Below are positions 1 to 7,181 of a stretch of 20,241 nucleotides of DNA, in pieces. The stretch is from Nanobdellota archaeon (GTDB lineage Archaea > Nanobdellota > Nanobdellia > Pacearchaeales > GW2011-AR1), in NCBI GenBank assembly GCA_030704765.1, contig JAUYDD010000218.1, forward strand, positions 1 to 20,241, written 5' to 3'. Every line of letters starts with the position of its first letter. Position 1 is the first letter of the stretch. The translations under genes were made by a program, and so were the position numbers. The notes beneath the pieces are model-generated. The model saw only the letters and a list, made by a program, of their open reading frames with translations. It was not told the DNA's origin and ran no database searches.

Positions 1-237
1 TGAAAACCTCATGATTTATCATGTGGTCGTAGCAAATGTTACAGTTTTCAATTCTCGAGCACAAGAAAATTGTTTTATGCAATTTTCTGTGCAGAAAATT
101 TTTCTGAAAAAATTTTCATGCATCCTAAAAACAAGGGCCTGAAACAAAAAGCATTTTAGTAATAAAATAAAGATTGAAAAATGCTTTTTGTTTTCACAAA
201 CTCATACCTTTAGGTGTGGGTGGATTGTTTTTTTGAT
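1..237 (+). repeat. Hairpin repeat copy A, cut by the window start
   Basis: First of four repeat copies sharing the core GCATCCTAAAAACAAGGGCC (here 120-139). Left part 1-58 matches the reverse complement of the hairpin in copy C (17782-17850), so the 5' arm lies just outside the window. Two more hairpins follow: 60-92 (GCACAAGAAAATTG pairing with CAATTTTCTGTGC, one bulge) and 103-126 (GAAAATTTTT/AAAAATTTTC, loop CTGA). After the core the usual multi-stem domain is replaced by another hairpin (141-157 with 177-195). The right end 206-237, starting ACCTTTAGG and ending in GATTG, seven T and GAT, is conserved with copies B and C and lies inside the trpS coding region. Repeat status is read directly from the sequence; its nature is inferred. 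Confidence 0.85.
141..195 (-). terminator. Hairpin at the 3' end of trpS, possible terminator
   Basis: GAAACAAAAAGCATTTT (141-157) pairs with 177-195 with one irregularity, giving a stem of about 17 bp that starts at the trpS stop codon on the minus strand. It belongs to repeat copy A. Its position suggests mRNA 3'-end formation or protection, but no strong T-run follows on the minus strand, so a terminator role is only possible. Confidence 0.4.
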
Positions 238-1348
238 ATATGAAACTTTCAACATGCTTTTTAGCTTCTTCTCTTTTTTTCTGATGCTCTTTTAGGAAAT
301 CATTTATCTTTTCTATGACTATCTTTTTGAGCTCTCCAGTTAGGATTTTTCCTGACTTGTAATCTTTATATATCTGCTCTAATTTCTTATCATCATCTTC
401 TAAAAGCATTCTTAAATATTGGAATGGAACATCTATATCAGGATTTCCACCTATTTTTTTATGCTCTTCTATTGTTGGCTGTCCACCTGAAAAAGCATAT
501 TTATTAATCTTTTTTTCAACTTCTTTTGGAGAGTCTGTTGTGTAGATAGAATATTCTTTAGAACTGGACATCTTGCCTTCTACACCTGATAATGGAGGCA
601 GGAAGATGCATTGGATAGAAGCTGGTTTATAATATCCTAATTTTGGCAATATATCCCTTGTCAATCTGAAATGAGGATCTTGGTCAATTGCATGAGGAAT
701 AAGGCAAGGAAGGTTCTTTTTTTTGATTATTGAAGGTAAGAATGCAGGAACAGCTTGCATACTTGTATAGAATATAGAACCAATATTAGCTGAATCATCT
801 ATACCAAAACTAGACTTTACCATATTGAATGTAATTTTTTTTGCAACTTTACATGCTTCTTTATACATAAGACCTGCATGAATACTATCGACTATAAAAT
901 GAGTTTTTTTTGGGTCAAATCCTAATGCAATTATATCCAGCATATTCTCATACATAAATTTTTGCCCTTGTTCCCAAGCCAGGTCTTGTTTGAAAAGGAA
1001 TTTTTCTTCATCTGGAAACTGAAACCATAGTTCAATATCAAACTTGTCTTGAAGCCATTTAGTGAATATCCAGGGCATTAGATGGCCTAGATGTATTGGT
1101 CCTGATGGAGCTCTTCCTGTATATAAAAAGAACTTGTTGCCTTTTTCATATTCATCTAATATAAAATTCAAGTCTCTTCCTGCAAAGAAAACTTTTCTTC
1201 TAAGCATGAAATGCAGCTCTTTAGTATGTTTTTTAATTCTTTCAAGAGTCTTATCATTTATCTTCTCTACACCAAACTCCTTTATCAGCCTATCATAATC
1301 AATATTGCCTGTGACTTCCCAAGGAGTGACAATCATTTCTTTTGACAT
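194..1348 (-). CDS. trpS: Tryptophanyl-tRNA synthetase, archaeal/eukaryal type
   Basis: Cytosolic class Ic aminoacyl-tRNA synthetase that activates tryptophan with ATP and charges tRNA-Trp. The 384 residues match the usual archaeal length. Visible signatures are TGRAPSGPIHLGHL (residues 77-90), holding the HIGH-type motif HLGH (86-89), and GKMSSSKEYS (258-267), the KMSKS loop in its KMSSS form. IPHAIDQDPHFRLTRD (217-232) and the N-terminal VTPWEV segment are also typical of the archaeal/eukaryal branch. The start is supported by a TATA-like box (minus-strand AAATTTATATAC, 1369-1380) about 25 bases upstream, implying a leaderless mRNA. It is divergent from the gene at 1501. The last residues, about NNPPTPKGMSL, are encoded by the right end of repeat copy A, so the original C-terminus was probably replaced when the repeat inserted. 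Confidence 0.97.
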   Translation of the reverse strand: MSKEMIVTPWEVTGNIDYDRLIKEFGVEKINDKTLERIKKHTKELHFMLRRKVFFAGRDLNFILDEYEKGNKFFLYTGRAPSGPIHLGHLMPWIFTKWLQDKFDIELWFQFPDEEKFLFKQDLAWEQGQKFMYENMLDIIALGFDPKKTHFIVDSIHAGLMYKEACKVAKKITFNMVKSSFGIDDSANIGSIFYTSMQAVPAFLPSIIKKKNLPCLIPHAIDQDPHFRLTRDILPKLGYYKPASIQCIFLPPLSGVEGKMSSSKEYSIYTTDSPKEVEKKINKYAFSGGQPTIEEHKKIGGNPDIDVPFQYLRMLLEDDDKKLEQIYKDYKSGKILTGELKKIVIEKINDFLKEHQKKREEAKKHVESFIYQKNNPPTPKGMSL

Positions 1349-1368
1349 AAAAGAGTTAATTTTTTTAA

Positions 1369-1380
1369 GTATATAAATTT
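1369..1380 (-). promoter_or_regulatory. TATA-like box of trpS
   Basis: Reads AAATTTATATAC on the minus strand and lies 21-32 bases before the trpS ATG, the spacing expected for an archaeal TATA box with a leaderless or nearly leaderless transcript. Confidence 0.6.
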
Positions 1381-1468
1381 AAAGGTTGAAAATTTGAAGA
1401 TATAATTTGCAAATTCCCTTATAAGTACCTAAATCTAATCTAAATATATTCAATCAACCTTAGTAAGC

Positions 1469-1480
1469 TTTAAATATTTA
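1469..1480 (+). promoter_or_regulatory. TATA-like box of the gene at 1501
   Basis: TTTAAATATTTA lies 21-32 bases before the ATG at 1501. No Shine-Dalgarno sequence is seen between them, consistent with leaderless translation. Confidence 0.55.
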
Positions 1481-1500
1481 AATTAACATCATTACTCAAG

Positions 1501-3807
1501 ATGAAAATGAAAAAAGAGTTGAAATGGATTTTTTTTGTATTTTTAACAATCATTTCTATACAATATATATATGCAGGAATGTATTTTTCAGGAACAAGAA
1601 ACGAATATAATCTTGGAGATTTTGTTGACCTTAATGTTACAGTTGAACCTATAAATGAAGGGCCTTTGAAGATAATCCTATATTGTGACAGCAAATCAAA
1701 GACAATCTTTTCAGGTCCTGTAATAGACAATATAGCCATACCACTTAATTTTTTATGGATAGGAGATTTGTATGGGGAATGCTATTTTCAAGGAGAATAT
1801 TCTGGTGAGACAAAAAAAAGCAATTCTAATTTCAAGATATCAAAGAGATTGGATGTGTCTTTAGACAAAGAATCGTATTTTTTAAAACCAGGAGAGGAAA
1901 TATCTATATCTGGAAAGGTCTTTAAGATAAATGGAGATGGTGCGAATGGAGAGGTTGCAGTATCTATACCTTTTAAAGGAGCCTCTCAAACAAATATACA
2001 GACAATCAAAGAATCAGCTGCAAATACTTCTATAGGAAACATTAATAATCAGAATTTTAGTATGGATAATTCTACTAATAATATAACAACCCAAGTTAAC
2101 AAGAACTTATTATCTCCAAGTATAGCAGCTATGATTGCTAATTTCAACCAGCCTGTTTCTTCAGTGGTTGTTGGAGAAAAATTCTACGGAATTGTCTCTA
2201 ATGGAAGTTTTTCTCTAAGTTTCATCTTACCTGAGAATATTCCAGCAGGAGATTATAAGATAGTTGTAGACAGTTATGAAAAATATCAGGGTGTAAAGAC
2301 AAACGAAGGGACAATCAATGCTTATCTTAAAATACCTCAAGTATTGACAATGATTGATGTTGCTTTGAATAACCAGAATTTCAATCCAGGAGAGAACCTT
2401 AGTATTAAAGTGGCTTTACTAGACCAGAGCAATACTAATATTAATGATCAAGTGTCTATAATAATTTATGATATTGAGAAAAAAAGGATTTTCGAGAAGA
2501 TAATCAATTCAGGCGAGAGCGCCTTATATGAAACAGCCACTAATACAAAAAGTGGTTATTATGGCCTTGAGATAGCAAATGGGGATGATAGTGTGACTAA
2601 AAGCATATTCATCAATGAAAAAGCAATTGTCAAGTATGAGATAAGGAACAGCACATTGATTGTAAAGAACATAGGAAATATACCATTCAATAAAGATATT
2701 CAGATAGAATTGAATGGCAAACCTTTTGTTAAAAGAATTAATCTCGGAGTTGGCGAATCCAAGGAATTCAGATTAACTGGTACAGAAGGCAATTATGAAA
2801 TTTTAGTAAAAGATGGAGAAAATGAATACAAAGAATCAAATGTTCCTTTGACAGGAAGCGCTGTTTCAGTGAAAGATATATCTGATAAAGAGATAAATCC
2901 CATATACACTTATCTTTTATGGATTGTGATATTTATAATCTTGATAGTCATAGTATTATTGCTGTCAAAAGAGGTAAGGAAAAGAAAAAAAAGGTCTGTC
3001 ACTTATCCAAATGATTATGGAAAAAAAAGGCTGAAATTAAAAGGAGTTGTTGTTGCTAAAAAGCCAATTGAAGAGAAAAAACCAGAACCAAAGAAGATAT
3101 CTGAGATGAGTTTCTCTAGAATATTGATTCCTCCTACGCAAGCTGAACAAGGAATGGTGACTGCAGGAAAAAGGAACAATGTATCTGTCATAGCTTTAAA
3201 GATAAAGAACAGGATAACAAGGTACTCAAAAGAAAAACTTGAGAGAATGATAGAGCCTGTATATGAGAAAAAAGGAGCTATCTATGAACTTGGTGATTTT
3301 GTCATTGCAATATTCTCTCCATTATCAACAAAAAAACTCAATAATGAAGTGGATGCGATAAAAATAGCTGTTGATATAGCAACAAAAATAGATGAACATA
3401 ACCACAAATTCCAGGACAAGATAATGTTTGGAATGAGTGTGCATAGCGGAGATATAATAAATGAGATCAGAGACAAAAAACTGAAATTCACTGCAATGGG
3501 AAACACTCTTTCTTTAGCTAAAAAACTAGCTGAAGCAGCAGATGACAAAGTCTTGGTATCAAAAGATGCATATGATAAATCAAGAAATGAGATAAGGGGC
3601 GATAAAGTAATTGTCAATGATATAGAAGCATTTGATATAAAAAAGATTGTTGACCTAGAAAAAAGCAAGAAATTCATAGATGATTTTATGAAAAGAAATG
3701 CAAGAGATGCTAAGATTAAGAGCAATTACGCAGATATAGCTTTAAGGGAAAGTGAAAGGACAAAGAATGAGGCACTTTCACAAAACAAGAATTTCTTTGA
3801 TTTTTGA
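1501..3807 (+). CDS. Membrane protein: outer Ig-like region, cytosolic cyclase-like domain
   Basis: 768 residues. Residues 1-25 are a hydrophobic signal peptide ending near YIYA-G. Residues 26-465 are a beta-rich, Asn-rich outer region with Ig/macroglobulin-like stretches such as SLDKESYFLKPGEEISISGK (120-139). One membrane helix (about 469-489) is followed by a basic stop-transfer (EVRKRKKR). Residues about 555-715 resemble a class III nucleotide cyclase homology domain: YELGDFVIAIF (595-605), a helix AIKIAVDIATKIDEHN (619-634), FGMSVHSGDII (643-653) and FTAMGNTLSLAKKL (663-676) followed by VLVSKDAYD. The first metal-binding Asp seems replaced by Lys567. The Asn and Arg expected near TVNLAARL appear as Ser and Lys. 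D599 is kept. I infer an inactive or altered cyclase-like sensor domain. No partner gene is recognised; the next gene is unrelated. Confidence 0.75.
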   Translation: MKMKKELKWIFFVFLTIISIQYIYAGMYFSGTRNEYNLGDFVDLNVTVEPINEGPLKIILYCDSKSKTIFSGPVIDNIAIPLNFLWIGDLYGECYFQGEYSGETKKSNSNFKISKRLDVSLDKESYFLKPGEEISISGKVFKINGDGANGEVAVSIPFKGASQTNIQTIKESAANTSIGNINNQNFSMDNSTNNITTQVNKNLLSPSIAAMIANFNQPVSSVVVGEKFYGIVSNGSFSLSFILPENIPAGDYKIVVDSYEKYQGVKTNEGTINAYLKIPQVLTMIDVALNNQNFNPGENLSIKVALLDQSNTNINDQVSIIIYDIEKKRIFEKIINSGESALYETATNTKSGYYGLEIANGDDSVTKSIFINEKAIVKYEIRNSTLIVKNIGNIPFNKDIQIELNGKPFVKRINLGVGESKEFRLTGTEGNYEILVKDGENEYKESNVPLTGSAVSVKDISDKEINPIYTYLLWIVIFIILIVIVLLLSKEVRKRKKRSVTYPNDYGKKRLKLKGVVVAKKPIEEKKPEPKKISEMSFSRILIPPTQAEQGMVTAGKRNNVSVIALKIKNRITRYSKEKLERMIEPVYEKKGAIYELGDFVIAIFSPLSTKKLNNEVDAIKIAVDIATKIDEHNHKFQDKIMFGMSVHSGDIINEIRDKKLKFTAMGNTLSLAKKLAEAADDKVLVSKDAYDKSRNEIRGDKVIVNDIEAFDIKKIVDLEKSKKFIDDFMKRNARDAKIKSNYADIALRESERTKNEALSQNKNFFDF

Positions 3808-4010
3808 AAAATTTAAAAATCCCTGTTAAGTCAACTTAATATCTTAACATTTCGCTCGCCTCATTTATATTCGGCTCGCTTAATTTATGCTCAATTGACT
3901 CCTCATGCTCGTCAATTTCGCTAATTTTATTATTAATTAATAAAAAAATATTGAGATAGGGTAAGTCAATCCATGTTAAGTTCACAGGTTGACTTTACAG
4001 AATAAATAAA
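3808..4010. other. Intergenic region with GCTCG-rich repeats and inverted repeats
   Basis: GTTAAGTCAAC (3825-3835) is repeated inverted, with one mismatch, at 3989-3999, and partly direct at 3961-3969. Between them is a patch with several CGCTCG/GGCTCGC/TGCTCG words (3851-3920), and a hairpin with arms AATTGAC (3893-3899) and GTCAATT (3911-3917). No gene is supported. It may be a small structured element or a remnant of a mobile element. Confidence 0.4.
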
Positions 4011-4018
4011 TATATAAA
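4011..4018 (+). promoter_or_regulatory. TATA box of the gene at 4040
   Basis: TATATAAA lies 22-29 bases upstream of the ATG at 4040, with no visible Shine-Dalgarno sequence. This supports both the ATG choice and leaderless transcription. Confidence 0.6.
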
Positions 4019-4039
4019 GTATATTTTTGTTAAATATTG

Positions 4040-4408
4040 ATGTATAGGAATACTAACAAGCCTATTGTTGAAGGAAGAAGGAATTCTGGAATCTGTTTAT
4101 TTGCATTAGTTGCAGATGGATTAGAATCTTTAGATGATGTAGATTCTGATTGTCCTGATTGCAGGAAAAGTTCAATAAACGAATGCCCTCGTTATGTAGG
4201 GTCTGAAACAGGTGATAGGATTCTTCAAGCATGTATAGAAGGCAAGATTCCTGTTATGCACCATAAAGATGATTATGGCGGTATGAACAGAGTAGAAGTC
4301 CATATGAGAGAACTTTCAGGAGACCCTAGGTTAGACACATGCATAGGCAGGTACAGAAACGATAAAGACAAGGATAGTGTATTGGATCTTTTAGATAAAA
4401 ATCTATAA
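4040..4408 (+). CDS. Small soluble protein of unknown function with a CxxC motif
   Basis: 122 residues, family not recognised. ATG 4040 is preferred over the TTG one codon upstream because the TATA box at 4011-4018 fits it. There is no signal peptide or membrane segment. It contains CPDC followed by eight residues and another Cys (around residues 38-51), further single Cys residues, and a charged, Asp-rich C-terminus (NDKDKDSVLDLLDKNL). The Cys spacing could bind a metal but does not match a zinc-ribbon signature I know. It stands alone between the cyclase-like membrane protein and the insertion sequence, and shares no operon. Composition looks coding, with complete domain-like segments such as GGMNRVEVHMREL. 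Confidence 0.6.
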   Translation: MYRNTNKPIVEGRRNSGICLFALVADGLESLDDVDSDCPDCRKSSINECPRYVGSETGDRILQACIEGKIPVMHHKDDYGGMNRVEVHMRELSGDPRLDTCIGRYRNDKDKDSVLDLLDKNL

Positions 4409-4483
4409 AATCATGCATTATACTCATTTGAACTAGCTGGAGGCATATTTTCTCAGCATAATATAAGAACAATCTTTCTGCAA

Positions 4484-4491
4484 TATTTATC
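4484..4491. repeat. Target site duplication, left copy
   Basis: TATTTATC directly abuts the left inverted repeat of the insertion sequence and is repeated exactly at 5819-5826 after the right inverted repeat. An intact 8-bp duplication shows transposition into this site. Confidence 0.85.
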
Positions 4492-4521
4492 TGCTGTGTT
4501 GCATGACCCCTTATCATTGCC

Positions 4522-5460
4522 TTAGTTTTCTCTAATCTGATTATTAAATTTTGTAGCTTCTCTAATTTTATTATAAATCCAAAACTTCATTTTTGCCTCA
4601 TGAAACATATTTTCCTCTTTTGTAGCACTTATATATTCCCCTTCCATTCTCTTTACTGCAGAAAATATTCCTTCAGTACAAACCCACCTGTAACCATATC
4701 CTTCTTTTTTCGCCCATTTCTTATATCCCAATTTTTTCTGTTCTTGGGAATATTTCCATCTGGTCATGCATTGTCTTGCTTGATCACTAGCATTTTTATC
4801 AATCTTAATTACAGGCTTGATCTTTAATTCTCTTAGAAAATTAAAATTTTCTTTTGAATCATACCATCCATCCCCAAGAAATTTTGATATAGATTGATGA
4901 TGCCTTTGCAACATCAATCTTGCAGAACCATTTTCATCTAATTCTTCCATACCTACTTCAACATCAATTACTTTACCCTTTTTATTTCCAAGTATCACTA
5001 CTTTAATCCATCCTCTTTGGACTTTCCATTTATACCTAATCCAATCACCACGATTAGCAACTTTAATTCCGCTTGCATCTCCACCGACTATATCTTCTCC
5101 AATAATAATATTTTCATTATTAATAGGAAAGTCTAATTTTAATGAATTTACCCGTCTATTAATCTGACTATAACTTATTACTGGAAAATTATAAGTCATT
5201 TCAGAAACCGCTCTCATCATTCCTTCTAATGCTCTATCATCATATTTTGGGCTTAATACAGCAAGAAATTCAATCATCGAATTTGGATATAAGTAAGGTT
5301 CTCCAACCTTTCCTGTATTCATTTCTCTTATTTCTTGATTCCAAGTCTCAAGAAAAGAAGGTTTAATATAAAAAACTCCTCTCAATACAAGTTCTTCATT
5401 GTACTCTTTCCAATTTCTTTTGTCTATATATTTCTTCCCCCATCTCTTTTTAGATTCCAT
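4522..5460 (-). CDS. DDE transposase, IS5-like family
   Basis: 312-residue transposase that would cut and rejoin the ends of the surrounding insertion sequence. The RNase H-fold catalytic triad is readable: D128 in GGDASGIK, D197 in LGDGWYDSKENF, and E263 in CTEGIFSAVKRMEGEY, the last matching the E-FS-KR-G pattern of IS5-like enzymes. The N-terminal 110 residues, with YPNSMIEFLAVLSPKY and SYSQINRR, look like the usual helical DNA-binding part. Length is normal and there is no frameshift, so it is probably functional. The ATG is supported by an AT-rich box 25-35 bases upstream that is shared with the divergent passenger gene. IS5-like is inferred from these motifs; a closely related DDE family cannot be excluded. 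Confidence 0.88.
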   Translation of the reverse strand: MESKKRWGKKYIDKRNWKEYNEELVLRGVFYIKPSFLETWNQEIREMNTGKVGEPYLYPNSMIEFLAVLSPKYDDRALEGMMRAVSEMTYNFPVISYSQINRRVNSLKLDFPINNENIIIGEDIVGGDASGIKVANRGDWIRYKWKVQRGWIKVVILGNKKGKVIDVEVGMEELDENGSARLMLQRHHQSISKFLGDGWYDSKENFNFLRELKIKPVIKIDKNASDQARQCMTRWKYSQEQKKLGYKKWAKKEGYGYRWVCTEGIFSAVKRMEGEYISATKEENMFHEAKMKFWIYNKIREATKFNNQIREN

Positions 5461-5484
5461 ATTACTTATTATAATAATAAGTAG

Positions 5485-5496
5485 AAATATTTAAGT
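5485..5496. promoter_or_regulatory. Shared symmetrical TATA-like box inside the IS
   Basis: GAAATATTTAAG contains the palindrome AAATATTT. It lies about 25-36 bases from the transposase ATG (5460, minus) and about 23-34 bases from the passenger ATG (5519, plus). One box could therefore drive two divergent, nearly leaderless transcripts. Confidence 0.5.
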
Positions 5497-5518
5497 ATTA
5501 TTGTTTTCTACTATTATA

Positions 5519-5803
5519 ATGAAATCATTAATATTAAGTTATGAATTATCAAAGATAGACCATTATCAAAAAGTTCTTTTTAATAGAAAGTTGTTTGGTT
5601 TTACGGATAATTCTAACAAGTGCAAATATCAGTACAAAAGAGAAGGTATCTTAAAAAAAGCGGATTATATCAAGCTAGGAAGAGGGGCAATAGTTATAAA
5701 AATTAAGGATAAGGATAAAATAACTAAACTTTTTAGAAAATTCAAGGTAGAATATGATTCTATCCCTGCTACAATAAGCCAATATCACTTCAGTTATTAC
5801 TAA
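5519..5803 (+). CDS. Small IS passenger protein, function unknown
   Basis: 94 residues beginning MKSLILSYELSKIDHYQ. It lies wholly inside the insertion sequence, divergent from the transposase, and its stop abuts the right inverted repeat. ATG 5519 is preferred over an upstream TTG (5501) because a TATA-like box lies about 25-30 bases before it. The protein is basic and soluble, with YQYKREGILKKADYIKLGRG in the middle and a C-terminal IVIKIKDKDKITKLFRKFK. From memory, similar roughly 90-residue proteins occur in archaea, but I cannot name a family. A role as a transposition regulator or accessory factor is inference from location only. Confidence 0.7.
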   Translation: MKSLILSYELSKIDHYQKVLFNRKLFGFTDNSNKCKYQYKREGILKKADYIKLGRGAIVIKIKDKDKITKLFRKFKVEYDSIPATISQYHFSYY

Positions 5804-5818
5804 TCATGCAACACAGCA

Positions 5819-5826
5819 TATTTATC
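5819..5826. repeat. Target site duplication, right copy
   Basis: TATTTATC, identical to 4484-4491, directly after the right inverted repeat of the insertion sequence. Confidence 0.85.
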
Positions 5827-5858
5827 ACAAATCTTAAAAACTTATAATTGATAATATA

Positions 5859-6914
5859 ATGATGAAAAACTTTTCTATAATGTCTGAACCTGCGAAAATA
5901 TATCCTGAGATGCTTAGAGATATTGCAAATGCTAAAAATTATGTTTATTTAGAAACACACCAATTTGATGCAGATGCTATTGGAGAAAAGTTCAAAAATT
6001 TGCTGATAAAAAAAGCAAAACAAGGAGTTAAAGTCAGATTGTTAATAGATGGTTACGGGTCTAATGCAAAAAAACCATATTTTAATGGCTTAATAAAAGC
6101 TGGAGGTGAATTTAAGATATTCAAAGAGATAACTTCTATATTTTTTGGCTTTAGAAAAAATAATGACAGGAACCATAGAAAACTTTTATTAATCGACGAT
6201 AAAATATCTTATGTAGGATCAATGAACATTACTGCAAGCGGTATTTCGTATAGGGAGCTTGTTTTAAGATTGACAGGAAACATAACAAAAATCCTGGTGC
6301 ATTCATTCAATAAGATATGGAATTTGTATGGAAAAATAACTCCAAAAAAGCTGAAATCCCTGTTGCATAAGAATTTTGAAATAATCCAGGATATTCCTTC
6401 GTACTATTTTCTAGCAACAGAAAATAAATACAAGAAACTGATAAAAAGCGCTAAAAAATCAATTTTAATCGAGACTCCTTATTTTGTACCTTCTAAGAGG
6501 ATACTAATATCATTGATCAAGGCATCTAGGGAAGGAGTCAATATATCTATTATTATACCATACGATTCTGAAATAAAATTAGTTAACCTAGTAAAAGAAA
6601 GATATTTAGGAAGATTATACAGGAATGGAATAAACATTTATATGTATAAAAGAAGCCTCCTTCATGCCAAATTATTGATAATCGACGATAAATTCTTCAT
6701 GTTTGGCACATCTAATGTAGATTATAGAAGTTTTTTCTCCCAGTTTGAGATTAATTTTATTGGCCATGACAAAGAAATAATCAAAGGATTAAAAAAACAT
6801 TTTGGAGAGACAATGATTAAAACAGAGCCTTTTGATTATCAGGAATGGAGGAAACGCTCTTCTTGGAGAAAACTTTTAGAGCTTATATTGTTGCGTATAA
6901 GGCATTTCTTGTGA
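5859..6914 (+). CDS. Phospholipase D family protein, cardiolipin synthase-like
   Basis: 351 residues with two complete HKD motifs. The first is H106-K108-D113 in NHRKLLLIDDKISYVGSMNI and the second is H269-K271-D276 in LHAKLLIIDDKFFMFGTSNV. This is the double-motif plan of phosphatidyltransferases that join lipid headgroups, such as cardiolipin synthases, and of phospholipase D enzymes. The opening PEMLRDIANAKNYVYLETHQ is typical. There is no N-terminal membrane anchor, unlike bacterial cardiolipin synthases; the basic hydrophobic C-terminus (LLELILLRIRHFL) could touch the membrane. The start is uncertain: ATG 5859, 5862 or 5880 are possible, with AT-rich boxes fitting either 5859 or 5880. 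The IS inserted only 40 bases upstream, so its normal promoter context may be altered. Substrate unknown. Confidence 0.88.
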   Translation: MMKNFSIMSEPAKIYPEMLRDIANAKNYVYLETHQFDADAIGEKFKNLLIKKAKQGVKVRLLIDGYGSNAKKPYFNGLIKAGGEFKIFKEITSIFFGFRKNNDRNHRKLLLIDDKISYVGSMNITASGISYRELVLRLTGNITKILVHSFNKIWNLYGKITPKKLKSLLHKNFEIIQDIPSYYFLATENKYKKLIKSAKKSILIETPYFVPSKRILISLIKASREGVNISIIIPYDSEIKLVNLVKERYLGRLYRNGINIYMYKRSLLHAKLLIIDDKFFMFGTSNVDYRSFFSQFEINFIGHDKEIIKGLKKHFGETMIKTEPFDYQEWRKRSSWRKLLELILLRIRHFL

Positions 6915-7121
6915 ACAGTAGTTAAACATTTGCTGATTTTTGCAGAGCAAAAATCAGAGATTATTGAAAATCAGCCGCTTTCAGACAGCCTGATTTTCTA
7001 ATTTCTATTGTTAGTGCACAAAAATGAAAGAGAGAACGGGCAAGCAAAGGTTAAGAAGTGGTGAAAAAGATTACAAATCCTGCAGATTTCCCAAATTTAT
7101 AGGGAAATGTTCAACTACTGT
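6915..7121. repeat. 207-base structured region closed by a 17-bp inverted repeat
   Basis: Starting right after the stop of the preceding gene, ACAGTAGTTAAACATTT (6915-6931) pairs with 7105-7121 with one mismatch. Inside are a perfect 11-bp hairpin (6933-6957, loop AGA), a 9-bp stem GAAAATCAG/CTGATTTTC (6966-6974 with 6990-6998), and a 6-bp hairpin TTTCCC/GGGAAA near 7087-7107. The enclosing arms and internal hairpins suggest a non-coding RNA or a small non-autonomous mobile element. No second copy is seen in this window. Confidence 0.5.
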
Positions 7122-7125
7122 GTGA
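7024..7125 (+). CDS. Possible 33-residue basic small protein
   Basis: An open frame from ATG 7024 encodes a basic peptide (MKERTGKQRLRSGEKDYKSC..., ending FIGKCSTTV), 33 residues. It overlaps the 3' part of the structured region at 6915-7121. There is no clear Shine-Dalgarno sequence. Coding status is weakly supported by fewer stop codons and a more balanced base content than the surroundings. It could equally be part of a structured RNA. Confidence 0.2.
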   Translation: MKERTGKQRLRSGEKDYKSCRFPKFIGKCSTTV

Positions 7126-7170
7126 AAACATTAAATTTAAATATAAAATATATTTCCTATTATATATAAA

Positions 7171-7177
7171 AGGAGGT
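7171..7177 (+). promoter_or_regulatory. Strong Shine-Dalgarno site, first gene of the membrane operon
   Basis: AGGAGGT lies four bases before ATG 7182. This contrasts with the leaderless single genes earlier in the window. An AT-rich stretch with TATA-like sequence (about 7133-7150) upstream could be the operon promoter. Confidence 0.6.
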
Positions 7178-7181
7178 AAAA

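Larger units (their letters stand above)
4492..5818. mobile_element. Complete IS5-like DDE insertion sequence, 1327 bp
   Basis: The ends are perfect 15-bp inverted repeats: TGCTGTGTTGCATGA at 4492-4506 and its complement at 5804-5818, flanked by the 8-bp duplication TATTTATC. Inside are a DDE transposase on the minus strand (4522-5460) and a divergent small gene (5519-5803) that stops at the base before the right inverted repeat. Intact ends, duplication and ORFs point to a fairly recent and possibly active element. From established knowledge, an 8-bp duplication fits the ISH1 group of the IS5 family; the group assignment is inference. It landed between the genes at 4040 and 5859, just upstream of the latter's promoter. 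Confidence 0.88.

Noticed and set aside
3282..3725. 147-codon open frame on the minus strand
   Set aside because: It is fully opposite the cyclase-like domain coding region, has no family features, and reflects the codon bias of the real gene.
4600..4827. Plus-strand open frame inside the transposase
   Set aside because: It is antisense to the conserved transposase C-terminus, which has the readable catalytic Glu.
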